A stretch of DNA of 9,443 nucleotides. It comes from Solobacterium sp. GTDB lineage: Bacteria; Bacillota_I; Bacilli_A; Erysipelotrichales; Erysipelotrichaceae. The stretch spans positions 1-9,443 of the forward strand of contig JAFYGX010000178.1 of the NCBI GenBank assembly GCA_017543025.1, read 5' to 3'. Below are positions 1-7,746 of this stretch, piece after piece. Position 1 is the stretch's first letter, and every line of letters begins with the position of its first letter. The position numbers were made by a program, and so were the translations under genes. Under the pieces are notes generated by a model. It was not told where the DNA came from. It worked only from the letters and a program-made list of their open reading frames with translations, and made no database searches.

Positions 1-57
1 ACTTCAACATACATAGGAATAACCGGGAATACAGAAAATCAAAATGCTTGACATAAA

Positions 58-81
58 AAACATGGCAACCAAGCCATGTTT
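58..81. terminator. Stem-loop, possible weak or bidirectional terminator
   Basis: AAACATGGC (58-66) pairs perfectly with GCCATGTTT (73-81) around a 6-nt loop. On the minus strand the stem runs into six T (complement of A55-A60), a good terminator tail. On the plus strand only a poor tail follows (GAAGATTTT). It could end a minus-strand gene lying left of the window or be a leftover of the upstream transcript. No coding sequence is recognisable in positions 1-121. Confidence 0.35.
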
Positions 82-121
82 GAAGATTTTCAGCATGTAT
101 CAAGTTTAAAACTCAGGAGAT

Positions 122-170
122 GACAGATCTGTGAATCGCAGCAATGCGGTTTCCGGATCTGTCTTTTATT
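122..170 (+). terminator. Intrinsic terminator upstream of the pgk operon
   Basis: Positions 122-163 fold into a nearly continuous hairpin of about 20 pairs. The outer arms are GACAGATC and GATCTGTC. The apical stem is CGCA/TGCG closed by a GCAA tetraloop, with one T/C mismatch and some G-U pairs. It is followed at once by TTTTATT (164-170). This is the shape of a Rho-independent terminator and probably ends a gene left of the window. A leader attenuator for pgk is the alternative, but pgk has its own promoter downstream, so simple termination is preferred. Confidence 0.7.
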
Positions 171-201
171 ATGCCTGGCGGAACGAAACGAACCAGTTCT
201 G

Positions 202-250
202 CCGTTATCTGCTCATGTGCATTCTCTGGCATGCATGAGGAGATAACCGG
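202..250. repeat. Imperfect inverted repeat between terminator and pgk promoter
   Basis: TTATCT-G-CTCATG (205-216) is mirrored by CATGAG-G-AGATAA (234-246) with a single G/G mismatch, and flanking CCG/CGG bases extend it. It lies 50-100 bp upstream of the pgk promoter and outside the likely transcript, so it could be a regulator-binding dyad. It does not match the CggR operator or a CcpA cre site. No protein can be assigned to it. It may also be a degenerate mobile-element remnant. Confidence 0.35.
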
Positions 251-301
251 GGAAGATGGAGAAGCAGGAAAGAAATTCACAAAGAATTCATGGTTTGGTC
301 G

Positions 302-331
302 TTTACTCGGTTTCTTGCGTGATGTTATAAT
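302..331 (+). promoter_or_regulatory. Extended -10 promoter of the pgk-tpiA-eno operon
   Basis: A perfect TATAAT (326-331) is preceded by TGT, giving an extended -10. A fair -35, TTTACT (302-307, 4 of 6 consensus), sits 18 bp upstream. Transcription would start near 338, leaving an untranslated leader of about 27 nt that already contains the AAAAGGAGGAG ribosome binding site (343-353). This fits a strong housekeeping sigma factor promoter for highly expressed glycolytic genes. Confidence 0.75.
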
Positions 332-364
332 ATTCACGCCATAAAAGGAGGAGATTTATAATTT

Positions 365-1546
365 ATGTCTAAGGTTACTGTTAGGGATCTGGACGTTAAG
401 GGCAAGCACGTAATTGTACGTGTCGATTTTAACGTACCGCACAAGGGAGAAGTCATTACGGATGACAACCGTATTCAGGCTGCGCTCCCGACAATTAATT
501 ACCTGACGGAGAATGGCGCAAAAGTTCTGCTCTTGAGCCATCTCGGAAAGGTGAAGACGGATGAGGACAAGGCTAAGAACGATATGGCAATCGTTGCGAA
601 GCGTCTGGCAGAAGTACAGAGTGCCCCTGTTACATTCGTTAATGCGACGCGTGGTGAAGAACTCGAAAATGCAGTAAAAGCGCAGGAGAACGGCTCCATC
701 GTTCTCATGCAGAACACCCGCTATGAAAAAGGCGAATCCAAAAACGATCCGGAACTTGGAAAGTACTGGGCAAGCTTGGGTGAAGTGTTCGTTGAAGATG
801 CATTCGGTTCTGTTCACAGAGCACACGCTTCCACTGTCGGCATTCCGTCCAACCTGAAGGAAGTTGCTGTAGGCTTCCTTGTAGAAAAAGAACTCAATGT
901 TCTCGGTAAGGCACTGAACGACCCGCAGCGTCCGTTCGTTGCGATTCTCGGCGGTGCAAAAGTTTCCGACAAGATCGGTGTCATTGACAACCTTCTGAAG
1001 ATTGCAGATAAAGTCCTGATCGGCGGCGGTATGTCTTATACCTTCGCAGCAGCTGTCGGCGGCAAGATCGGCACTTCGCTGCTTGAAGCAGATAAGATGG
1101 ATATGGCAAAAGAATTCCTTGCCAAGGGTGAAGGCAAGCTCTTCCTGCCGGTTGATACGGTAGTAGCGAATGACTTCTCCAACCCGACTGAGATTAAGAC
1201 CGTTAAGGCCGGCGAGATTGACGACGGCTTCATGGGCCTCGATATCGGTCCGGAGACAGTGAAGGAATTCCAGAAGCAGCTCGAAGGTGCGAAGACCGTA
1301 TTCTGGAACGGCCCGATGGGTGTGTTCGAAGATCCGCGTTTCGCAAAGGGAACCGAAGAAATCTGCAAGACACTTGCAGAGCTTGAAGGTGCTACTACAA
1401 TCATCGGCGGAGGCGACAGTGCGAGCGCTGCGAAGAACCTCGGTTTCGCAGAGAAGTTCAGCCACATTTCCACCGGCGGCGGAGCATCCCTGGAATACAT
1501 GGAAGGAAAGGAGCTCCCGGGTGTAGCGATTATCCCGGAGAAGTAA
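365..1546 (+). CDS. pgk: Phosphoglycerate kinase
   Basis: Cytosolic glycolytic kinase that transfers the acyl phosphate of 1,3-bisphosphoglycerate to ADP, giving ATP and 3-phosphoglycerate. The 393-aa length is normal for bacterial PGK. Substrate-site residues are visible: VRVDFNVP (Asp21, Asn23), Arg36 in DDNRI, His59 in SHLGK, Arg119 in NTRYEKG and Arg152 in HRAH. The nucleotide-binding domain shows GGAKVSDKI (196-204), WNGPMGVFE (314-322), GGGDSA (348-353) and GGGASLEY (371-378). [14 protein letters not shown] and [16 protein letters not shown] resemble the Staphylococcus/Erysipelotrichia type. The start at 365 is set by the long purine-rich ribosome binding site at 343-353. First gene of the operon; its stop is four bases before tpiA. 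All recognised residues are intact. Confidence 0.98.
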   Translation: MSKVTVRDLDVKGKHVIVRVDFNVPHKGEVITDDNRIQAALPTINYLTENGAKVLLLSHLGKVKTDEDKAKNDMAIVAKRLAEVQSAPVTFVNATRGEELENAVKAQENGSIVLMQNTRYEKGESKNDPELGKYWASLGEVFVEDAFGSVHRAHASTVGIPSNLKEVAVGFLVEKELNVLGKALNDPQRPFVAILGGAKVSDKIGVIDNLLKIADKVLIGGGMSYTFAAAVGGKIGTSLLEADKMDMAKEFLAKGEGKLFLPVDTVVANDFSNPTEIKTVKAGEIDDGFMGLDIGPETVKEFQKQLEGAKTVFWNGPMGVFEDPRFAKGTEEICKTLAELEGATTIIGGGDSASAAKNLGFAEKFSHISTGGGASLEYMEGKELPGVAIIPEK

Positions 1547-1550
1547 TAAC

Positions 1551-2303
1551 ATGGCAAGAAAACCTATTATTGTTGGAAACTGGAAAATGAACAAAACCCC
1601 TTCTGAAGCAGAAGAATTCATGAAGGGCATCGAACAGGTCCTCACCGGAACCGAAGCTGCTGATTACGGCGTCGGTGCTCCGTTTGTGGATCTTGATGTA
1701 TGCGTAAAGAATGCGAAGAATCTCATCATTGCGGCGGAAAACTGCAATGAAAAGGATTCCGGTGCATATACGGGTGAAGTATCCGTTCCGATGCTGAAGG
1801 AAGTAGGTATTACCTACTGCATCATCGGTCACAGTGAGCGCCGCACATACTATGCGGAGACTGACGCGGCATGTGCTGCCAAGGCAAAGAGACTGCTCGC
1901 AGACAATATCATTCCGATTCTCTGCATCGGTGAAACCGAAGCACAGTATGATGCAGGTGAGACAGCAGATGTCATCAAGAGCCAGCTCGCAGGAAGCCTC
2001 GAAGGCCTGACTGCGGAAGAAGTTGCAAAGATGGTTATCGCATATGAGCCGATCTGGGCAATCGGAACCGGAAAATCCGCTGACGAGACAACTGCGGAAA
2101 ACTGCTGCAAGCTCGTTCGCGACACGGTCTGTGCGCTCTATGATGCGCCGACTGCAGAAGCAGTTCGCATTCAGTACGGCGGAAGCGTTAAGCCGACCAA
2201 CATCAAATCCTACATGGCGTGCCCGGATATCGACGGTGCGCTGATCGGCGGAGCGTCACTCAAAGTTGATTCCTTCAAGGAAATCATCGACGCAACCAAA
2301 TAA
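1551..2303 (+). CDS. tpiA: Triosephosphate isomerase
   Basis: Interconverts dihydroxyacetone phosphate and glyceraldehyde 3-phosphate in the cytosol, feeding both trioses into lower glycolysis. The 250-aa TIM barrel is of usual length. The active site is complete: Asn10 and Lys12 in GNWKMN, His94 in IIGHSERR, and Glu166 in AYEPIWAIGTGKSA, which also carries the mobile lid (loop 6). The phosphate-binding YGGSVKP (209-215) and GALIGGASL (229-237) close the barrel. The ATG lies four bases after the pgk stop. Its ribosome binding site, CGGAGAAG (about 1536-1542), sits inside the end of pgk, so the two are probably translationally coupled. It shares the pgk promoter, and no promoter of its own is evident. 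Confidence 0.98.
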   Translation: MARKPIIVGNWKMNKTPSEAEEFMKGIEQVLTGTEAADYGVGAPFVDLDVCVKNAKNLIIAAENCNEKDSGAYTGEVSVPMLKEVGITYCIIGHSERRTYYAETDAACAAKAKRLLADNIIPILCIGETEAQYDAGETADVIKSQLAGSLEGLTAEEVAKMVIAYEPIWAIGTGKSADETTAENCCKLVRDTVCALYDAPTAEAVRIQYGGSVKPTNIKSYMACPDIDGALIGGASLKVDSFKEIIDATK

Positions 2304-2305
2304 GG

Positions 2306-2331
2306 TTTCAGGAAGACAGAGTCTTCTGAAA
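2306..2331 (+). other. Intercistronic hairpin between tpiA and eno
   Basis: TTTCAGGAAGAC (2306-2317) pairs with GTCTTCTGAAA (2321-2331) around an AGA loop, with one bulged G: 11 pairs in all. No T-run follows, so it is unlikely to terminate transcription. It may be an mRNA processing or stabilising element that tunes the ratio of eno to pgk-tpiA message. No separate eno promoter is apparent downstream of it. Confidence 0.45.
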
Positions 2332-2364
2332 TATAGCAGTTAAGGTATTGAAGGAGGAAAATAA

Positions 2365-3744
<1,380 letters not shown>

Positions 3745-3761
3745 TCTTCTGATGGCTGGAT

Positions 3762-3814
3762 GATCCTGCATACGGCAAGGTGCTTTACCTTCCCGCTGTG
3801 CGGGATCTTTTTTT
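3762..3814 (+). terminator. Strong intrinsic terminator of the glycolytic operon
   Basis: Positions 3762-3807 form a long hairpin of about 19 pairs. The outer stem is GATCCTGCA with TGTGCGGGATC. The inner stem is AAGGT (3777-3781) with ACCTT (3787-3791) around a GCTTT loop, with only a bulge and a C/C mismatch. Seven T follow (3808-3814). It lies 17 bp after the eno stop and separates the operon from the downstream gene. Confidence 0.9.
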
Positions 3815-3934
3815 GCGGAATTGCACATCTGAACATCCGGTAAGGAGTATAGTAGAAGAAAGAAAAACACAGATCGGGCGTTTACTGACAGCTGACTGAC
3901 GGCGGAAAGTTCAGATCTGAAGCGGGAGAACACT

Positions 3935-5131
3935 ATGGAATACAGGGAACTGCTTTTTAATGACGAACGGGGAAATCCGATCCTTTCAATGATTCTTCCG
4001 GAAGGTTCTGTGACGCAGGCGCGGGTACAGACGGAGAACCGGAACGGAGAAGTTAAAGTGAATTATACGGTTCAGGCAAAAGGACTGGGCGGATCGTTTG
4101 AGCTGTATGCAAAGAATGGGGGCTCATATGCGGATAGTACCGGCGGAGCATCTGATGTCATTGAACACAGGCCGTGTGATGCGGCTGAGCAGATCAATGA
4201 GTATGCAAGAGCGTTTGTCTCTCAGACGGGCGAACCTTCGAATCTGTTTTCCCTGCCGCCAAAGCGGATGGAACAGTTAGCCAGGGATGTGCAGATATAT
4301 TGCGCGAAGTCGGCAGAGACTGCCGCACAGGTAGCGGCGATGCAGTCGGTGCCGATCAGGGTGAACTGCGTACAGCAGATTGCGGACGGAGGCATCGGTA
4401 TTTATCCGTTCATGAACGAAGGAACCCGGTATACGCTGCTGACGGCAATCTGGCGCATCGGAATGACACAGGAAATGACGGTGGATATGTCCGGATACGG
4501 AATGATGCAGCAGATGCCGCCAAAGTATATTACAAGCTGGTATGTACCGCTGTCGCTATATATGATTGTTTCGAAAGAAATCGGCGAGGATGATCTTCGG
4601 ACATTTGTAAATGCAGTGAACACTGTGAAAGCTGTACCGGCGTTTGATGCCTGGTGCAGGCAGATTGAAGAGCAGAACACGGCAAAGCAGATGAACGATG
4701 CGCATCAAGCGGCTATGCAGAATCAGGCGATGATCGATCAGATGTGGGCTCAGCATAATGCCGCATGGGCAAGAACGGAAGCGATGAGCAGATCTCTTTC
4801 ACGGGATATGGATTCCTTCCGGGCGGGGCTTGCGGCAAACAGCGCCTCAATGGATGCGTTCCGTGAGAATCTGAATTCGTCGCTTGGCGGTTCAGGTTCA
4901 TCCGGCTTCGGGGAAGGCGGCGAGTCACTGGATGACAGAATTCAGCGCGGCCGGCATGAAGCGATGATGGGCGTTAATACCTATGTCAGGGAAGACGGGA
5001 CAGATTATGAACATACGATCATGAATGACCGGGTATTTGAAAACAACCTGAATCAGAATGATCATTTCGGAACTGAGAATTATTACGGAGACTATGTGCC
5101 GGATGGCTGGCATGAGATTTTCAGGAAATAG
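3935..5131 (+). CDS. Conserved-looking hypothetical cytoplasmic protein
   Basis: I do not recognise this 398-aa protein. It has no signal peptide or clear membrane segment, so it is probably cytoplasmic. Residues 1-75 look like a beta-rich glycine-containing domain. Residues 80-235 form a mixed globular region rich in aromatic residues (FMNEGTRYTLL, YITSWYVPLSLYMIV). Residues 240-315 are Gln/Met/Ala-rich and predicted alpha-helical, probably coiled coil. A Gly/Ser linker (318-330) leads to a compact C-terminal module (336-398) ending ENYYGDYVPDGWHEIFRK. The start at 3935 has GGGAG (3924-3928) six bases upstream, beside a perfect palindrome TCAGATCTGA (3911-3920). Only a weak -10 (TATAGT, 3848-3853) without a good -35 is seen upstream. 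It stands alone between the eno terminator and the mobile element, which begins 28 bp after its stop. Confidence 0.85.
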   Translation: MEYRELLFNDERGNPILSMILPEGSVTQARVQTENRNGEVKVNYTVQAKGLGGSFELYAKNGGSYADSTGGASDVIEHRPCDAAEQINEYARAFVSQTGEPSNLFSLPPKRMEQLARDVQIYCAKSAETAAQVAAMQSVPIRVNCVQQIADGGIGIYPFMNEGTRYTLLTAIWRIGMTQEMTVDMSGYGMMQQMPPKYITSWYVPLSLYMIVSKEIGEDDLRTFVNAVNTVKAVPAFDAWCRQIEEQNTAKQMNDAHQAAMQNQAMIDQMWAQHNAAWARTEAMSRSLSRDMDSFRAGLAANSASMDAFRENLNSSLGGSGSSGFGEGGESLDDRIQRGRHEAMMGVNTYVREDGTDYEHTIMNDRVFENNLNQNDHFGTENYYGDYVPDGWHEIFRK

Positions 5132-5159
5132 CAGAAAGAGAAAAATACCCCCGGGAAAA

Positions 5160-5198
5160 TAAACTGGTCCCATGAAGACGTACAGAACATTGACAGTT
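5160..5198 (+). repeat. Left terminal inverted repeat (IRL)
   Basis: Reading inward from 5160, this 39-bp segment matches the inward-read right end at 26 positions with no gap. Shared blocks are TAAACTGG (offset 0-7), CC (10-11), GTACA (20-24) and TTGACAGTT (30-38). Identical offsets of all blocks on both sides fix the outer boundary at 5160, unless the repeat extends past the window on the right. Confidence 0.8.
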
Positions 5199-5225
5199 CT
5201 GAACGGTCTTGATGGGGCCGGTTTT
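5164..5225 (+). terminator. Long hairpin in the left end, likely blocks read-through transcription
   Basis: Positions 5164-5173 pair with 5212-5221 (10 pairs, two of them G-U), then 5175-5179 with 5206-5210, then CAGAAC (5183-5188) with GTTCTG (5196-5201) around a 7-nt loop. One G/G mismatch and one small internal loop interrupt it. TTTTC follows at 5222. It may also serve as the terminator of the 3935-5131 gene, which has no other terminator before the element. IS elements often carry such structures at the left end to limit transposase expression from outside promoters. Confidence 0.6.
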
Positions 5226-5265
5226 CATTTCAGCGGAGACTCGGGTAAAGCTGATCTGATAATGG

Positions 5266-5283
5266 CCGGAAAGGAGTTTCCGG
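5266..5283 (+). promoter_or_regulatory. Shine-Dalgarno hairpin of the first transposase
   Basis: CCGGAAA (5266-5272) and TTTCCGG (5277-5283) form a perfect 7-bp stem whose four-base loop is exactly GGAG (5273-5276), the core of the ribosome binding site for the ATG at 5288. The stem ends five bases before the start codon. The structure could hinder ribosome loading, or hold the GGAG exposed in the loop. Either way it should set the translation level of the transposase. Confidence 0.55.
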
Positions 5284-5287
5284 TGCT

Positions 5288-7195
5288 ATGGGAAAGAAAA
5301 AAGCAAGTGCGCGGCAGTTCACCGAAGAACAGATCAACAGATTTAAAGCAGATCCGAATGTACGTGACATTGATAAACGTTCTTTGCGGTTCAAATATGC
5401 CTTCCGGGTAAAGATGTATGAGGCCTGGGAGAAAGAAGGCCGTCAGGGAGTTAAGAGGGTTCTGAGTGAAAATGGGTATGATCTGAAAGAACTTGGGAAA
5501 GATTTTATTAGTGGTCTATGCAAATCTTTCAAACGTCATGGCCGCCCTTCCAATGCAAAAGGTGATAATCCTGTCGGATGCCGATCTTATTACCGGGCAG
5601 ACAAGGCAGATGATGAATATCTCCTGGGCACTGGCAAATTCAGAAAATGCAGAAATGGTATTGTCTTCACAGAGAAATTTCAAAACGATCTGTTCTCTGC
5701 GTATCCGGAACAGTCCATTGAGGATGGCCTGCGGAAAGCCGGCATCGATCCTGTGAGAGTTGGCTACCAGCGCATATACACCTTGAAAAGACTGTTTGAC
5801 GGTGCCCGCACAGAACCGAGGAAAATCTGTTACTCTAGTGAAATCGTTGAATCTTATAGCGAGCATCCCTATATAGAATCAATTACCGCGATACAGCTGA
5901 GGTTCAGTAAAGCTTTCTTCAACGAAGCTTTGTTTCTGATCGAGATTATGGACATTGATGAGATTCTGAAGCTGTATGAGATTGAACCGGCAGATCTTCC
6001 TGTTTCCGTCAGAGTCAATCTGTCTTATAAGCTGAGGTCATGGAAAAGAACGGATGACCGGTGTACTGAAGTATCAGAACAACGCGTAAGGATACAGTAT
6101 GGCAGGTATCAGAAGCTCTTTCAGCTGCGGGAAGAACGCTTCAGAAGGATACGGGAAGAAGAGCTCCCACACATGTCGCTTCCCGAGAAGAAACAGCTGT
6201 GTCAGTGGATACAGGGGTATCCGGCTGACCCGATGCGGGTTGTCAGCACAGAATATCTTCTGAAGAAGATCGGTATCTCTCACTCTTCGTACTACTCTAT
6301 TCTCCGTGACGATCATTACGGCATGACGGCGGCTGAAAAAGACGAACAGGATGAACGGGATATCAAGGTGATCCGCAGAGTAATGGAATACCGCGGCTTC
6401 CGCAAGGGAACCCGGCAGATCTATATGATGATGCCAGACGTCACCGGCGATCACTTCTCCAGGAATAAGATCAGGCGGCTTATGAAGAAGTTCGGTGTTC
6501 ATTCCGGGCTGCGGGAAAGGAAACAGTCGAGGATTGATGCGAGAAAACTTCTGGAGGAACACAAGAAAGATAATCTTCTGAAGCGACGATTCCGCCTTGC
6601 ACGACCAAATGAGCACATCCTTACGGATGTGACCTATATCCACTACGGAGACAATAAGCTTGCCTATGGCTCCGCCTCCATAGATGCGGTTACCGGAAGG
6701 CTGTATAACTTTTCGGTAAGTGAGAGTAACGATCTTCAACTGGTCATCAGCACTGTCGACGCCCTTGACGGCATTGAGATGAAACCCGGCGCTATCTTTC
6801 ACAGTGATCAGGGTATCCTTTACCTTAATGAAACATTTCAGAAAAGAATTGAGAAGCTTGGCCTGCGACAGTCCATGTCAAAACGCGGAAATTGCTGGGA
6901 CAACGCTCCCCAGGAAAGCTTCTTCGGCCACTTCAAGGATGAGTGCAGCTATCAGGGCTGCGCGACATTTGAAGATCTGGCAGAGCACATATCGGAGTAT
7001 GCAGTTTACTACAACAATGAGCGCCGGCAGTGGAACAGAAACCGAATGACACCTGTGCAGTATGAGAAATATCTGAACGAGCTCAGCGAGGAAGAATTCA
7101 ACGAATATCTCCGGGCAGAAGAAGCCAGATATCAGGCGATGAAAGACCGCGCTGCAGATGAGGCAAGGCAGAGAGGAAAAACTCTTGGCGTCTGA
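5288..7195 (+). CDS. IS3-family DDE transposase, single-frame form (635 aa)
   Basis: Cuts and joins element ends through an RNase H-like DDE domain. The catalytic triad is visible: Asp447 in LTDVTY, Asp507 in FHSDQG and Glu543 in PQESFFGHFKDE. The last two are separated by 35 residues, as in the IS3 family, and the following Lys550 is also kept. Upstream are an HTH_21-like linker region (about 355-435), a basic segment with an SHSSYY motif (331-336), and two related N-terminal helix-turn-helix modules (about 10-85 and 125-170). In most IS3 elements the N- and C-terminal parts are two frames joined by a -1 frameshift. Here they are one continuous frame. The start at 5288 uses AAGGAG (5271-5276), which lies at a hairpin loop. 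The C terminus (from about 600) is Glu/Arg/Ala-rich. It precedes orfA by 29 bp and may be co-transcribed with it. Confidence 0.93.
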   Translation: MGKKKASARQFTEEQINRFKADPNVRDIDKRSLRFKYAFRVKMYEAWEKEGRQGVKRVLSENGYDLKELGKDFISGLCKSFKRHGRPSNAKGDNPVGCRSYYRADKADDEYLLGTGKFRKCRNGIVFTEKFQNDLFSAYPEQSIEDGLRKAGIDPVRVGYQRIYTLKRLFDGARTEPRKICYSSEIVESYSEHPYIESITAIQLRFSKAFFNEALFLIEIMDIDEILKLYEIEPADLPVSVRVNLSYKLRSWKRTDDRCTEVSEQRVRIQYGRYQKLFQLREERFRRIREEELPHMSLPEKKQLCQWIQGYPADPMRVVSTEYLLKKIGISHSSYYSILRDDHYGMTAAEKDEQDERDIKVIRRVMEYRGFRKGTRQIYMMMPDVTGDHFSRNKIRRLMKKFGVHSGLRERKQSRIDARKLLEEHKKDNLLKRRFRLARPNEHILTDVTYIHYGDNKLAYGSASIDAVTGRLYNFSVSESNDLQLVISTVDALDGIEMKPGAIFHSDQGILYLNETFQKRIEKLGLRQSMSKRGNCWDNAPQESFFGHFKDECSYQGCATFEDLAEHISEYAVYYNNERRQWNRNRMTPVQYEKYLNELSEEEFNEYLRAEEARYQAMKDRAADEARQRGKTLGV

Positions 7196-7224
7196 TATCA
7201 TGTACGGAGATTGGAGAAAAGTGA

Positions 7225-7746
7225 ATGTCGGGACGAAACAAACAGGAAGAAAGAAGTCTTGAGCAGAAAGCAGTGATCGCAGGAGTTAAGCTGGATGAGC
7301 TTCCGGAAGAGATCCGGGAAGCGTTTGCGAACGACTATGTAGAGACTCTGCGCAAGGGAAAGCTTGTCTACAGCCAGGACTTCTACAAGGCCATGGTAAA
7401 GCATGTCAAAGAAGACCATATGACCTATGTGGAGGCTTACAAAGCCTGCGGCTTTAATGTCGCTGCCCTTGGAAAGGATCGCGCCAACGCTGCAGGGAAG
7501 CGTGCTATGGCAATGCACAAGGACGGCAGCCTGTACCGAATACTGCCGACGGATATGGATGCGACAGTTCCGCTGAGCCGTATGGACCGGTCTATGGACG
7601 ATGCCCACAAGCTCGCTTACTTTGAGGCAAGGTGTATGTATCTCGAAGCGGAACTCGAATACGAGCAGGAAAAAAAACGATTACTATATCTGGAGAATCT
7701 TTCCAGATTGCAGAGAATGATGGGGAAAAGAGAAAAAGGAAACTGA
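7225..7746 (+). CDS. IS3-type OrfA of the second transposase
   Basis: A 173-aa DNA-binding half of an IS3-family transposase. Residues 45-95 form a helix-turn-helix-like module (VYSQDF at 48-53, GFNVAALGKD at 76-85) that resembles the two N-terminal modules of the upstream transposase. Residues 128-165 are Leu/Glu-rich (MYLEAELEYEQEK, LLYLENL) and fit the leucine-zipper multimerisation helix of IS3 OrfA proteins. GGAG (7213-7216) lies eight bases before the ATG. An in-line GTG at 7221 is less likely. Its 3' part overlaps the orfB frame, which is -1 relative to it, and carries the A8 slippery run. Made alone, such OrfA proteins usually bind ends and repress. Fused by frameshift, they form the active transposase. 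Confidence 0.88.
   Translation: MSGRNKQEERSLEQKAVIAGVKLDELPEEIREAFANDYVETLRKGKLVYSQDFYKAMVKHVKEDHMTYVEAYKACGFNVAALGKDRANAAGKRAMAMHKDGSLYRILPTDMDATVPLSRMDRSMDDAHKLAYFEARCMYLEAELEYEQEKKRLLYLENLSRLQRMMGKREKGN

Noticed and set aside
48..53. Perfect TTGACA near the window start
   Set aside because: No -10 lies 16-18 bp downstream. That position falls in the stem-loop at 58-81.
144..344. Small plus-strand frame of 66 codons upstream of pgk
   Set aside because: It begins inside the terminator hairpin loop, has no ribosome binding site and runs through the pgk promoter.
356..1645. Long minus-strand open frame (429 codons) opposite pgk
   Set aside because: Shadow of the highly codon-biased pgk gene. 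It has no recognisable domain and overlaps an unmistakable enzyme. The same applies to the minus-strand frames opposite eno (2710-3933) and tpiA.
3821..3853. Promoter for the 3935-5131 gene (TTGCAC ... TATAGT)
   Set aside because: The spacing is 21 bp and the -35 is poor, so it was not listed as a feature. The real promoter could not be identified.
5172..5411. Plus-strand frame of 79 codons at the left end of the element
   Set aside because: Its start lies inside the left-end hairpin and its 3' half overlaps the first transposase in another frame. No ribosome binding site or known motif is seen.
6074..6802. Minus-strand frame of 242 codons opposite transposase 1, and similar at 8538-9131
   Set aside because: Shadows of the DDE transposase frames. 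No coherent domain.
7196..7224. Possible IS boundary between the two transposases
   Set aside because: The 29 bp contain only a ribosome binding site and nothing like the TAAACTGG or TTGACAG blocks of the ends.
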